The notes under the pieces: model-generated
Database searches by the model: none
What the model saw: the letters and a program-made list of their open reading frames with translations, nothing else
What the model was told of the DNA's origin: nothing
From: Janibacter cremeus
Lineage (GTDB): Bacteria; Actinomycetota; Actinomycetes; Actinomycetales; Dermatophilaceae
Length of the DNA: 64,000 nucleotides
Assembly (NCBI RefSeq): GCF_029395675.1
Contig: NZ_CP115184.1
Span: 1,426,001-1,490,000 of the forward strand
Direction of reading: 5' to 3'
Position numbers and translations under genes: made by a program
Shown: piece by piece, positions 44,257 to 52,281 of the stretch
Layout of the letters: each line of letters opens with the position of its first letter
How positions within the stretch are numbered: position 1 is the first letter of the stretch

Positions 44257-45263
44257 CAGAAGCGGTGCCCGTCGATGAGGACGGGCTGGAGGGCGGCGAA
44301 GTCGTCGATGCACCGTCCGGCACCGCGGACGACCGCGCGCAACGGCGCGTGGGCGACGGTGACCGGGACCCCGAGCTCGTGGCGCATCCGCTCGTCGAGC
44401 CCACGCAGGAGCGCACCCCCGCCGGTGAGGGTGATCCCGCGCTCGAGGACGTCCCCCGCCAGCTCCGGCGGGCAGCGGTCGAGCACCTCGCGCACGAGGG
44501 CGATGACCGTCCCGACGGGCTGCGCAATGGCCCGACGGATCTCGGCGGAGCCCACGTCGACCGTCTTGGGCAGCCCGGTGACGAGGTCGCGTCCACGCAC
44601 CCGGGTGCTCACCTCGGTCGCGAGCGGGAAGGCCGACCCGACCTTGACCTTGATGTCCTCCGCGCTGCGCTCGCCCAGCAGCAGCGAGAGGTTGCGGCGC
44701 ACGTGGTCGGCGATCGCCTCGTCCACCGCGTCACCGGCCGTGCGGGTGCTGCGGGAGGCGACGATGCCCCCGAGCGCGATCACGGCCACGTCGGTCGACC
44801 CGCCGCCGATGTCGACGACCATCGAGGCCTGCGTGTCGGTCACCGGCAGCCCGCCGCCGATCGCGGCCACCATCGGCTCCTCGACGAGGTAGACCCGTCG
44901 GGCCCCGACGCGCAGGGCCGTCTCCTCGACGGCCCGCCGCTCGACGCCCGTGATGTCGCTGGGGATGCACACGACGACCCGGGGACGCACGATGCCGGAC
45001 ATGCCGACGCGCTCGGTGAACCAGCGCAGCATCTGCTCGGCGGCGTCCGGCTCGCTGATCACCCCACCCCGCAGGGGACGAACGGCACGCACCGCACCGG
45101 GGGTACGGCCGAGCATCTCCTTCGCCCGGCTCCCGGCAGCCACGAGCTCCCCGGTCTCGACGCTCAGGGCGACCACGCTGGGCTCGTCGAGGACCACGCC
45201 CCGCTCCCGCGAGTGGATCAGGGTGTTGGCAGTCCCCAGGTCGATCGCGAGATCACGCGACAT
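44256..45263 (-). CDS. mreB: Actin-like rod-shape protein MreB
   Basis: 335 residues, bacterial actin guiding lateral wall synthesis. DLAIDLGTANTLIHSRERGV (phosphate 1), MVVDIGGGSTDVAVIALGGI (phosphate 2) and ITLTGGGALLRGLDERMRHE (adenosine motif) are intact. Start placed at the ATG with complement 45261-45263 (MSRDLAID); an in-frame start 39 nt upstream would overlap the ndk terminator hairpin. Presence of mreBCD and mrdA suggests rod-capable cells or their recent ancestry, although many coccoid actinobacteria keep the cluster. Confidence 0.96.
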   Translation of the reverse strand: MSRDLAIDLGTANTLIHSRERGVVLDEPSVVALSVETGELVAAGSRAKEMLGRTPGAVRAVRPLRGGVISEPDAAEQMLRWFTERVGMSGIVRPRVVVCIPSDITGVERRAVEETALRVGARRVYLVEEPMVAAIGGGLPVTDTQASMVVDIGGGSTDVAVIALGGIVASRSTRTAGDAVDEAIADHVRRNLSLLLGERSAEDIKVKVGSAFPLATEVSTRVRGRDLVTGLPKTVDVGSAEIRRAIAQPVGTVIALVREVLDRCPPELAGDVLERGITLTGGGALLRGLDERMRHELGVPVTVAHAPLRAVVRGAGRCIDDFAALQPVLIDGHRF

Positions 45264-45292
45264 GCCCTGGAAGGCACGGCGCAGGCGCGTCC

Positions 45293-45316
45293 CCCCGGCC
45301 ACCTCAGAGGCCGGGG
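45293..45316 (-). terminator. Hairpin at the ndk stop codon
   Basis: CCCCGGCC (45293-45300) pairs with GGCCGGGG (45309-45316); the 8-nt loop contains the ndk stop codon. It would end the ndk transcript just before mreB. Confidence 0.7.
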
Positions 45317-45738
45317 AACCAGATGCCGATCTCGCGCTCGGCGGACTCCGGGGAGTCCGAGCCGTGCACGATGTTCTCGTCGACCGTGCCGGACCACTTG
45401 CGGCCGAGGTCGCCGCGGATCGTGCCCGGGGCCGCCTCGGTCGGCTTGGTCGCGCCGGCGAGGGACCGGAAGCCCTTGATGCACTCCTCGCCCTCGACGA
45501 CGACGGCCGCGGCGGGGCCGGAGGACATGAACTCCAGCAGCGGCTCGTAGAAGGGCTTGCCCTCGTGCTCCGCGTAGTGGGCGGCGAGCTGCTCGCGCGT
45601 CGGGGTGACCACCGCGAGTGCGGCGAGGGTGTACCCCTTCGCCTCGATCCGGCGGATCACCTCGCCGGTGAGGCCACGGCGGAAACCGTCGGGCTTGACG
45701 AGGATGAGGGAGCGTTCGGTCTGCATGGTCTCGGTCAC
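45304..45738 (-). CDS. ndk: Nucleoside diphosphate kinase
   Basis: Balances NTP and dNTP pools by phosphate transfer through a histidine. 144 residues: RSLILVKPDGFRRGLTGEVI, the conserved EHEGKPFYEPLLEFMSSGPA, FRSLAGATKPTEAAPGTIRG, and the active-site His in NIVHGSDSPESAEREI. I take the GTG with complement 45736-45738 because a TACGCT -10 element lies exactly 7 nt upstream (leaderless); the ATG at 45726, four codons in, gives the more common length of 140. It follows uppP by 14 bp. Confidence 0.95.
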   Translation of the reverse strand: MTETMQTERSLILVKPDGFRRGLTGEVIRRIEAKGYTLAALAVVTPTREQLAAHYAEHEGKPFYEPLLEFMSSGPAAAVVVEGEECIKGFRSLAGATKPTEAAPGTIRGDLGRKWSGTVDENIVHGSDSPESAEREIGIWFPGL

Positions 45739-45752
45739 GGGGCCCAGCGTAG

Positions 45753-46583
45753 TCACGCCGCGATGGTGCCCGTGCCCAGCAGGGCGAACAGGCCCAGGGC
45801 GAGGACGATGCGGTAGACCATGAAGGGGGTGAAGGTGTGCGTGGTGATGTACCGCATGAACCACGCGATGACGGCGTAGCCGACGGCGAAGGCCACGGCC
45901 GTCGCCGCCCAGATCGGACCCCAGTTGGCACCCGAGCCCTCGGCCTCCCCGCGCAGGACCTCCACGACCTGGAGTCCGCCGGAGGCGAGCACGGCGGGGA
46001 TGGCGAGCAGGAAGGAGTAGCGGGCCGCGGCCTCGCGGGTGTAGCCCATGAAGAGACCACCGGCGATCGTCCCGCCGCTGCGCGAGACACCGGGGACGAG
46101 GGCCAGCGCCTGCCACAGCCCGTAGAAGATGCCGTGCTTCCACGTCAGCTCGGTCAGCCGGCGCTCCTGCCGGCCGACCCGCTCGGCCACCATGATGACC
46201 AGCGCGAAGACGAGCAGCATCGTCGCGGTGATCCACAGGCTCCGCAGGTCGGTCTCGATCTGGTCCTTGAAGAGCAGGCCGAGCACACCGATGGGGATGC
46301 TGCCGGCGATGACGAGCCACCCCATGCGCACGTCGGGGTCGCTCTGGGGGACCTTGCCCACGAGCGCGAGGCACCACTGGCGGATGATCGTGACGATGTC
46401 CCGCCAGAAGTAGATGAGCACCGCGGTCTCGGTCCCGAGCTGGGTGATCGCCGTGAAGGCCGCGCCGGGGTCGTCCTGGCCGATCAGCTGCCCGACGATC
46501 GAGATGTGGGCGCTGGAGGAGATCGGGAGGAACTCGGTCAGCCCCTGCACCAGGCCCAGGATCAGGGCGGTCAGGTAGTCCAT
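45753..46583 (-). CDS. uppP: Undecaprenyl-diphosphatase (BacA/UppP)
   Basis: 276-residue polytopic membrane enzyme that recycles the lipid carrier for peptidoglycan. [20 protein letters not shown] and [19 protein letters not shown] are the two catalytic signatures. ATG complement 46581-46583 overlaps the DUF4233 stop by one base. Its place between DUF4233 and ndk interrupts the familiar folC-DUF4233-ndk order, but it suits a cell-wall gene neighbourhood. Confidence 0.96.
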   Translation of the reverse strand: MDYLTALILGLVQGLTEFLPISSSAHISIVGQLIGQDDPGAAFTAITQLGTETAVLIYFWRDIVTIIRQWCLALVGKVPQSDPDVRMGWLVIAGSIPIGVLGLLFKDQIETDLRSLWITATMLLVFALVIMVAERVGRQERRLTELTWKHGIFYGLWQALALVPGVSRSGGTIAGGLFMGYTREAAARYSFLLAIPAVLASGGLQVVEVLRGEAEGSGANWGPIWAATAVAFAVGYAVIAWFMRYITTHTFTPFMVYRIVLALGLFALLGTGTIAA

Positions 46584-46993
46584 CAGCGCTCCTGCTGCTG
46601 CTCGAGGGCCCGGGCGATCTGCTCACGGTCGACCCGGCGCCCCACGCGCTGGCAGTAGCCGTACAGCACCGCGAAGAGGATGCCGACGAGGAACATCATG
46701 GTCACCCAGAGACCCGAGAGGATCGACAGGACCTGCACGACCCACCCCAGGGCCGGGCCGAAGGGACGTTTCATCAGACCGGCCGCGACGACCGCGAGGA
46801 CCGCGAGCGCGCTCATGAGGGCGAAGGGAGTCAGTCCCGCGACGACCGGCTCCTGGTCGGGGTTCAGCCCACGCCCGGTCAGCGCCCCGAAAAAGATGAC
46901 GAGGGCCTGCCCACCGAGGACGACGGCGAGCATGCGCCACATGAACTTGCCCTGCGGGCGCGCCCGATCCGGCGGGGTCCTGTCGGAAGTCAC
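46583..46993 (-). CDS. DUF4233 membrane protein
   Basis: 136 residues with four hydrophobic segments ([57 protein letters not shown]). Matches the DUF4233 family that follows folC in most actinobacteria; function unknown. GTG start (complement 46991-46993) has TACCCT 7 nt upstream, so the gene may have its own leaderless promoter 41 bp after folC. C-terminal tail [16 protein letters not shown] is charged. Confidence 0.85.
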   Translation of the reverse strand: MTSDRTPPDRARPQGKFMWRMLAVVLGGQALVIFFGALTGRGLNPDQEPVVAGLTPFALMSALAVLAVVAAGLMKRPFGPALGWVVQVLSILSGLWVTMMFLVGILFAVLYGYCQRVGRRVDREQIARALEQQQER

Positions 46994-47034
46994 GGACGAC
47001 AGGGTATGTCGCGCACCGCCGTACGCCACATCCG

Positions 47035-48480
47035 TCAGTCGTCCCCGTCCGGCAGCTCGAGCGGCTGGACCTCCGGCTGCTTGACCGGTGCCTCGACCTC
47101 GGTCACCCCCAGGAGCAGGCGCACCTCGCCGACCGTGACGATGGAGCCGGTGGCGACGACGCCCCCGGACACGCCCCCTTCGTCGGCCAGCTGCGCGGCG
47201 TGGTCCAGCGCGTCCGGCAGCTCGTCGATGACGGTGACGCGGTGGTCACCGAAGACCTCCCCGGCGATCTCGCCGAGACGGGACGGGCGCATCGCCCGCG
47301 GGGAGGTGCTGCGCGTGATGACGACCTCGTCCAGTGCCGGCTCGAGCGACTCGAGGATCCCGACGACGTCCTTGTCGGTGAAGATCGAGATCACCCCGAC
47401 GAGCCGACCGAAGGTGAAGGAGTCCTTGAGCGCCTCGGCGAGGACGGCGGCCCCGTGCGGGTTGTGGGCGGCGTCGACGATGACCGTTGGACTGCGGCGC
47501 ACGATCTCCAGGCGACCGGGCGAGGTGGCCGCGGCGAGGCCCGCGGCGAGCACCTCCTCGGCCAACGGCTGCTCCCCCCCGCCGAGGAAGGCCTCCACGG
47601 CCGCCACGGCGAGCGCGGCGTTGTCCGCCTGGTGCGCCCCGTGGAGGTTGAGCACCAGGTCGGGGTGATCACCGGCGAGGCCGCGGAGGGAGACCATCTG
47701 CCCGCCGACGGCGACATCGCGCTCGAGCACGCCGAAGTCGGTGCCCGCGACGGCGAGCCGGGCACCGACCTCCTCCGCGCGGTCGGCGAGGATGGCGGCG
47801 ACGTCCGGGTCCTGGGGCGCGGAGACGACGATGGCGTCGGGGTGGATGATCCCGGCCTTCTCGTGGGCGATGTCCTGGATCGAGTCGCCGAGGAAGTGCT
47901 GGTGGTCGACACCGATCGGGGTGATGACGGCGACATCGGCCTCGACGACGTTCGTCGCGTCCCAGGACCCGCCCATCCCGACCTCGACGATCGCGACGTC
48001 GACCGGGGCGTCCGCGAAGGCGGTGTAGGCGAGCGCGACGAGGACCTCGAAGTAGGTCATCCGCGGCCCGTCCTCGGAGACCGAGCGGGTGTCGACCGCG
48101 TCGACGAAGGGGGCGATGTCCGCCCACGCGTCGAGGAAGGCCTCGCGGGTGATCAGCTCACCACCGATGGTGATGCGCTCGCGGATGTCCTGCAGGTGCG
48201 GCGAGGTGAAGCGGCCGGTCTTGAGGCCGGACTCGCGCAGGATCGACTCGATGATCCGCGCGGTCGAGGTCTTGCCGTTCGTGCCGGTGATGTGGATGAC
48301 CGGCAGTGCGCGCTGCGGTTCCCCGAGCAGGTCCATGACCGCCCGGATGCGGTCGAGGCTGGGCTGGAGGTCGTGCTCGGGCGCGCGGGCGAGGATCCCG
48401 TCCTCGACCTCGCGCATCCGCTTGCGCAGCTCGAGCTCGTCGGCGGCCTGTCGCTGCTGGGCGTCGGGGGCTGGGCTCAT
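47035..48480 (-). CDS. folC: Folylpolyglutamate synthase/dihydrofolate synthase
   Basis: 481-residue ATP-dependent ligase adding glutamate to folates. P-loop HITGTNGKTSTARIIESILR, FTSPHLQDIRERITIGGELI, MGGSWDATNVVEADVAVITP and GVDHQHFLGDSIQDIAHEKA are FolC signatures; IVDAAHNPHGAAVLAEAL is in the C-terminal domain. ATG complement 48478-48480; GACAAT 7 nt upstream could be a leaderless promoter's -10. Works in the same folate network as thyA and the DHFR fusion 40 kb away. Confidence 0.96.
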   Translation of the reverse strand: MSPAPDAQQRQAADELELRKRMREVEDGILARAPEHDLQPSLDRIRAVMDLLGEPQRALPVIHITGTNGKTSTARIIESILRESGLKTGRFTSPHLQDIRERITIGGELITREAFLDAWADIAPFVDAVDTRSVSEDGPRMTYFEVLVALAYTAFADAPVDVAIVEVGMGGSWDATNVVEADVAVITPIGVDHQHFLGDSIQDIAHEKAGIIHPDAIVVSAPQDPDVAAILADRAEEVGARLAVAGTDFGVLERDVAVGGQMVSLRGLAGDHPDLVLNLHGAHQADNAALAVAAVEAFLGGGEQPLAEEVLAAGLAAATSPGRLEIVRRSPTVIVDAAHNPHGAAVLAEALKDSFTFGRLVGVISIFTDKDVVGILESLEPALDEVVITRSTSPRAMRPSRLGEIAGEVFGDHRVTVIDELPDALDHAAQLADEGGVSGGVVATGSIVTVGEVRLLLGVTEVEAPVKQPEVQPLELPDGDD

Positions 48481-48499
48481 GGGTCCGATTGTCCCATCG

Positions 48500-50092
48500 T
48501 CAGGCAGTGCGTCGGGCATGCAGGACCACGTCGTGCACGTGCTGCGTGGAGAGGGCGCCGGCCGGACGCGTCCGACGCTCCCCGGCCTCGATGACCCACC
48601 CCGAACGTCCCCTGATCGCGGCGAGGAACTCGCCGGTGTCGACGAAGGCCTTGTGGTCGAAGGGGCGCGTCTGCTCGACATCACCGCCGGCCAGGTCCAT
48701 GTCGTGCGTGTCGTGGTTGATGATCACCAGCCGACCGCCGCGCGCCACGGCGTCGAGCACGTTGGCCACGCCGCGCCCGTCCGGCGTCCGCGGGAGGGAC
48801 GCGTACGCCGCGGTGACGAGGTCGTACTGCTTCCCGCCAAAGGGATCGGCCGCATTCGCGTCGGCCCGGAGGCGCTCCACCTGCACGCCCCGCTCCCCTG
48901 CCGCCGCACCGACTCGCTCCAACGCGAGCTCGGAGATGTCGCTGGCCGTCACCCGCCACCCCTGCTGGGCCAACCAGAGGGCGTCGCCCCCTTCGCCCGC
49001 TCCCACGTCGAGAGCGGACCCCGGCGCCAGCCCCTCGACCTCGGCGACGAGGGAGCCGTTGGGGTTGCCGCTCCACTGCAGGTCACCGCAGTAGCGACCG
49101 TCCCAGTCCGCGGCGTGCGCGTTCGGCCGCGCCGCTGCCTCCAGGTCCTCCTGCGCGAGGTCAAAGCCGATCATGCTGCCCACCCGCGTGCCGGCCGCGG
49201 CGGTCGGCAGGACCTGCAGCATCGGCTCGGCGAGCGTGCCGACGGCGTAGACCCCGGGGGCAGCGGTGGTGCCGGTCATCGGGTCGGCCTCGACGTACGT
49301 GGCGATTCCGGTCGGGTGCTCGCCGGCCGTCAGACCCACCCCGGCGAAGGGGGCGACCCGGGCATGCAGTCGGGTCCCGATGAGCATCGCGTCGGCCTCG
49401 ATGACACTGCCGTCCGCGAGGCGGATTCCGCTGAGCGCGCCGGCGTCGTCACTGACCACCCGCTCGGCCCGCGCCACGACGACCTTCACCCCCGCATCGC
49501 GCAACAGCTGCAGCTGCGGGTCATCCGCGGTAACACCCTCGTGAACGAGGACGGTGAGGTCACCGGTGAGCTGACGCAGCAGCGGCAGCGGGTGCAGACC
49601 CATCGGCGAGGTCACGAGCGCGACGAGGCGCGTGTCCCGGACCTCGTAGCCGTGACAGAAGGGGCAGTGGATGACCGCACCACCCCAGTGCTCGGCCAGG
49701 CCGGGCAGGTCGGGGAGCTCGTCGCTCAGGCCGGTCGCGGCGACGACCCGGCGGGCGTGGACCACGTGTCCACCACTGAGTGCGACACGGAAGCCGCCGT
49801 CCTCGCGGGTCACGTCGACGGCGCGACCGGTGAGCACCTCGGCGCCGTAGGAGCGCACCTCCTCACGCGCGATCCGCAGGAAGTCCGCGGGCGAGCGACC
49901 CTCGTGGCCGAGGTAGCTGTGCATCTGGTCTGCGGGCGCGTTCCGGGGCTCGCCGGAGTCGATGACGATCACCGACCGACACTGGCGGGAGAGCTGCAAG
50001 GTCGTGGCGAGGCCCGCGGCGGAACCGCCGACGACGGCCACGTCGACGTGTCGCTCGACGACGGACGGGGTGCTGTGGTCGTGGGTGCTCAT
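48500..50092 (-). CDS. Thioredoxin-reductase-like oxidoreductase fused to a SAM methyltransferase
   Basis: 530 residues. Residues 1 to about 300 form a thioredoxin-reductase-like FAD/NAD(P) module: VDVAVVGGSAAGLATTLQLS, the redox pair CPFC (Cys143, Cys146) in HCPFCHGYEVRD, and VYAVGTLAEPMLQVLPTAAA with AGTRVGSMIGFDL. From about residue 320 a class I methyltransferase follows: WDGRYCGDLQWSGNPNGSL, motif I LDVGAGEGGDALWLAQQGW (starting residue 361), VTASDISELALERV and a GGRLVIINHD segment. The methyltransferase resembles TehB/UbiE-like detoxifying enzymes. A joint redox and methylation step on a thiol, metalloid or quinone-like substrate is plausible but unproven. Divergent XRE-cupin regulator; leaderless start likely (TACGGT 7 nt before the ATG). 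Confidence 0.88.
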   Translation of the reverse strand: MSTHDHSTPSVVERHVDVAVVGGSAAGLATTLQLSRQCRSVIVIDSGEPRNAPADQMHSYLGHEGRSPADFLRIAREEVRSYGAEVLTGRAVDVTREDGGFRVALSGGHVVHARRVVAATGLSDELPDLPGLAEHWGGAVIHCPFCHGYEVRDTRLVALVTSPMGLHPLPLLRQLTGDLTVLVHEGVTADDPQLQLLRDAGVKVVVARAERVVSDDAGALSGIRLADGSVIEADAMLIGTRLHARVAPFAGVGLTAGEHPTGIATYVEADPMTGTTAAPGVYAVGTLAEPMLQVLPTAAAGTRVGSMIGFDLAQEDLEAAARPNAHAADWDGRYCGDLQWSGNPNGSLVAEVEGLAPGSALDVGAGEGGDALWLAQQGWRVTASDISELALERVGAAAGERGVQVERLRADANAADPFGGKQYDLVTAAYASLPRTPDGRGVANVLDAVARGGRLVIINHDTHDMDLAGGDVEQTRPFDHKAFVDTGEFLAAIRGRSGWVIEAGERRTRPAGALSTQHVHDVVLHARRTA

Positions 50093-50118
50093 GACGTTCA
50101 CCGTAGGCCGCTCTAGCG

Positions 50119-50151
50119 TATACTGCATACCCTCTTGCACTATTAGCAAGA
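50119..50151. promoter_or_regulatory. Divergent promoter/operator between the fusion enzyme and XRE-cupin genes
   Basis: TCTTGC (50133-50138) and GCAAGA (50146-50151) form a perfect inverted repeat with a 7-nt spacer; GTATACTGCATAC just upstream (50118-50130) is a second, weaker dyad containing the -10-like TATACT at 50119-50124. The whole 76-bp gap is AT-rich. An XRE-family dimer is the likely ligand, giving coordinate control of both genes. Confidence 0.65.
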
Positions 50152-50169
50152 TCGAATCGAGAGGGCCCC

Positions 50170-50718
50170 ATGAGCGAGATCGAGCAGACCGTCCGCACCC
50201 GACTGCGCGGGCTGCGCACAGCGCAGTCCCTCTCCCTTGACAACCTCGCCGCTCGCTCCCACCTCAGCCCCTCGACGATCAGCCGCATCGAGACGGGCAA
50301 GCGGGCGATCAGCCTCGACGTGCTCCTCCCCCTGGCCCGCGCGTTGCGCACGGACGTGGAGATGCTGCTCGCCGAAGACATCGACGAGGACGTGGTCATC
50401 CGCCCGGCACCGACGCACGAGGACGGCCGCACGACGTGGATGCTCACCAAGGCCACGGGCGCGACGGCGGCGATGAAGGTCCGGCTCGAGCCGGCGACGA
50501 CCAGGCCGCAGCAGCGCGTCCACCCGGGCCACGACTGGTTCTTCGTCCTCGAGGGACGGATCCAGCTCTTCCTCGGGGAGCGCACCGTCATCGTGGAGAC
50601 GGGCGAGGCGGCCGAGTTCGAGACGATGACGCCGCACTCCTTCGCCGCAGTCGGCGGGCCGGCCGAGGTCATCATGATCTTCGACCAGGGCGGGCACCGA
50701 GTGCACCGCGACGACTAG
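50170..50718 (+). CDS. XRE-family regulator with C-terminal cupin domain
   Basis: 182 residues. The helix-turn-helix occupies about residues 8-65 (RLRGLRTAQSLSLDNLAARS, HLSPSTISRIETGKRAISLD); a small-molecule-binding cupin follows from about residue 95 (HPGHDWFFVLEGRIQLFLGE, VETGEAAEFETMTPHSFAAV). HTH-cupin regulators usually sense a metabolite and act near their own gene, so the divergent oxidoreductase-methyltransferase is the expected target. ATG 50170, with GAGAGGG about 8 nt upstream. Confidence 0.92.
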   Translation: MSEIEQTVRTRLRGLRTAQSLSLDNLAARSHLSPSTISRIETGKRAISLDVLLPLARALRTDVEMLLAEDIDEDVVIRPAPTHEDGRTTWMLTKATGATAAMKVRLEPATTRPQQRVHPGHDWFFVLEGRIQLFLGERTVIVETGEAAEFETMTPHSFAAVGGPAEVIMIFDQGGHRVHRDD

Positions 50719-50842
50719 GGATGTGGTCCCCCGAGACGAGCGCCCTCTTCACGCCCGGGCGGGCCCCCTTGCCCTGCGAGGGCAGCTCGAGCAGTCCATC
50801 GACGTGGTGCAGCGTCATGTCCATACGGCCGACCGCAGACCG

Positions 50843-50875
50843 TTGACATGTGACCTTTTAGTCACATTTTGTGAC
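50843..50875 (+). promoter_or_regulatory. ArsR promoter with overlapping operator dyads
   Basis: A consensus -35 TTGACA (50843-50848) is followed after 17 nt by a weak -10 at 50866-50871, placing transcription at about the GTG (50879). Two inverted repeats overlap it: ATGTGAC (50848-50854)/GTCACAT (50861-50867) and GTCACA (50861-50866)/TGTGAC (50870-50875). Thus three TGTGAC half-sites cover the promoter, fitting autorepression by the ArsR-type protein. Confidence 0.75.
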
Positions 50876-50878
50876 GTC

Positions 50879-51211
50879 GTGACCGATGACGACCTCGTGT
50901 TCAAGGCGCTGGCGGATCCCACCCGCCGGCTGCTGCTGGACGCGCTCTTCGAGCAGGACGGGCGCACCCAGGGCGAGCTGGAGGAGGTCGTGCGCGAGCA
51001 CACGGAGATGACGAGGTTCGGGGTGGCCAAGCACCTCCGGCTGCTCGAGGAAGCGAACCTCGTCGTCTCCCGCAAGCAGGGGCGGAGCAAGCGCCACTTC
51101 CTCAATGCCGTCCCCATCCGGGCGATCCACGACCGCTGGATCGACAAGTACACGGCGGCGCGGGCCTCCGCGCTGCTGGATCTCAAGAGAGCACTGGAGG
51201 ACGAGTCATGA
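50879..51211 (+). CDS. ArsR/SmtB-family winged-helix regulator
   Basis: 110 residues from GTG 50879, probably leaderless. VFKALADPTRRLLLDALFEQ, EVVREHTEMTRFGVAKHLRL and LEEANLVVSRKQGRSKRHFL are the ArsR fold; no CxCxC metal site is visible, so it belongs with the non-metal ArsR proteins that often pair with AHSA1-type genes. ATGA overlap with the SRPBCC gene. Confidence 0.92.
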   Translation: MTDDDLVFKALADPTRRLLLDALFEQDGRTQGELEEVVREHTEMTRFGVAKHLRLLEEANLVVSRKQGRSKRHFLNAVPIRAIHDRWIDKYTAARASALLDLKRALEDES

Positions 51212-51726
51212 GCGAGACGCAGCAGGCGGTGCAGGTCCACCGCATCTTCATCAACGCCAGCCCCGAGAAGGTCTGGGCGGCGATCACCACCCCGGAGTTC
51301 AGCCGGCTCTACGGGTACACCGGCGATGTCTCCTACGAGCTGGAGCCGGGTGGGCACTACGAGCACCGGGCGAGCGAGGAGATGCGGTCCATGGGCATGC
51401 CCGAGGTCGTCGTCACCGGTGAGGTCCTCGAGGCCGACCCGCCCCGGCGCCTCGTGCAGACCTGGGCCCCGGTGTGGATCCCGGACGAGGAGCCGGGCAC
51501 CGTCACCTGGGACATCGAGGCCACCGCCGACGGGGCGACCCGCCTCACGCTGACCCACGACCTCACGGGCCGGCCGCAGACGGCCGAGCAGGTCGCCGGC
51601 AACCCCGACCCGATGGGCGCCGGTGGCGGCGGCTGGCCGTGGGTCCTCTCCGGCATCAAGTCGGTCCTCGAGACGGGGGCGCCCATGGAGTCGGGCGTGT
51701 GGGAGCGCCAGGCCTCCGCCTCCTGA
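51208..51726 (+). CDS. SRPBCC (AHSA1-like) domain protein
   Basis: 172 residues, one START-like hydrophobic-pocket domain: VHRIFINASPEKVWAAITTP, YELEPGGHYEHRASEEM, VTGEVLEADPPRRLVQTWAP and GIKSVLETGAPM. Such proteins bind small hydrophobic ligands or assist chaperones; in the common ArsR-AHSA1 pair the role is unknown. Translationally coupled to the ArsR gene and followed by a terminator. Confidence 0.88.
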   Translation: MSETQQAVQVHRIFINASPEKVWAAITTPEFSRLYGYTGDVSYELEPGGHYEHRASEEMRSMGMPEVVVTGEVLEADPPRRLVQTWAPVWIPDEEPGTVTWDIEATADGATRLTLTHDLTGRPQTAEQVAGNPDPMGAGGGGWPWVLSGIKSVLETGAPMESGVWERQASAS

Positions 51727-51738
51727 CCGCAGCGCGAA

Positions 51739-51776
51739 GGGGGCCGGTCATGAACTGTGGTCCATCACCGGCCCCC
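51739..51776. terminator. Bidirectional hairpin terminator
   Basis: GGGGGCCGGT (51739-51748) pairs perfectly with ACCGGCCCCC (51767-51776). It lies between the SRPBCC gene (ends 51726) and the convergent cupin gene (ends 51784). As at 26012, the left arm belongs to a CGAAGGGGG element. Confidence 0.82.
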
Positions 51777-51783
51777 GTCGGGC

Positions 51784-52167
51784 TCAGGCGAGCCCCAGAA
51801 CCCCCTTCATGTGATCAATCACCTCGGCGTGCAGCTCGGCCGGGCTGAAGAGGATGACCTCGGCGTCGCTGACCACCCGCACGCTGTGCCCACCGGGCCA
51901 GTGGAAGGCGTCGCCGGCGGAGCACCGCTCGGACCCGCCCTTGGCGTAGCTGACCTCGACCTCGCCGGCGAGGACGTAGCCCCAGTGCGGCGCGTAGCAC
52001 ATGTCGTTGTGGAGGCCCTTGAGGAGCGGCGCGATGTCGGTCCCTGCGGCGAGCGAGAAGTACTCCGCTGCCATGGTGCCCGAGGCCGCACCGAAGTCCT
52101 GCTGGTGGCGTGCCACCGCACCGGGTGCGTCGATGCGGACGGGGATCTTGTCCTTGAGGATGTGCAT
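51784..52167 (-). CDS. Small single-domain cupin protein
   Basis: 127 residues. MCYAPHWGYVLAGEVEVSYA and CSAGDAFHWPGGHSVRVVSD are the two cupin motifs, with His residues for metal binding partly kept; it ends in a helix (ELHAEVIDHMKGVLGLA). The start is the ATG with complement 52165-52167, 9 nt after AAGGAG; an ATG three codons earlier abuts that site. Divergent from the TPR protein across a region with TGTGAC-type dyads. Function unknown. Confidence 0.8.
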   Translation of the reverse strand: MHILKDKIPVRIDAPGAVARHQQDFGAASGTMAAEYFSLAAGTDIAPLLKGLHNDMCYAPHWGYVLAGEVEVSYAKGGSERCSAGDAFHWPGGHSVRVVSDAEVILFSPAELHAEVIDHMKGVLGLA

Positions 52168-52226
52168 GATCGTCATCTCCTTGCGCCTCGCCCTGGCAAG
52201 GCCGTGTGTGTTGGCACCTGATGGGC

Positions 52227-52253
52227 GTGACACGGCGCTGTCACACTGTGACA
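52227..52253. promoter_or_regulatory. Overlapping TGTGAC-type dyads between cupin and TPR genes
   Basis: TGTCACA (52239-52245) and TGTGACA (52247-52253) form a perfect 15-bp palindrome; GTGACA (52227-52232) and TGTCAC (52239-52244) form a second dyad sharing the middle arm. The half-site is the same as in the ArsR operator at 50848-50875, and both sites have three half-sites. Confidence 0.72.
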
Positions 52254-52281
52254 AGGCGGTGCATGGCTCCTGGGAGGGGAC

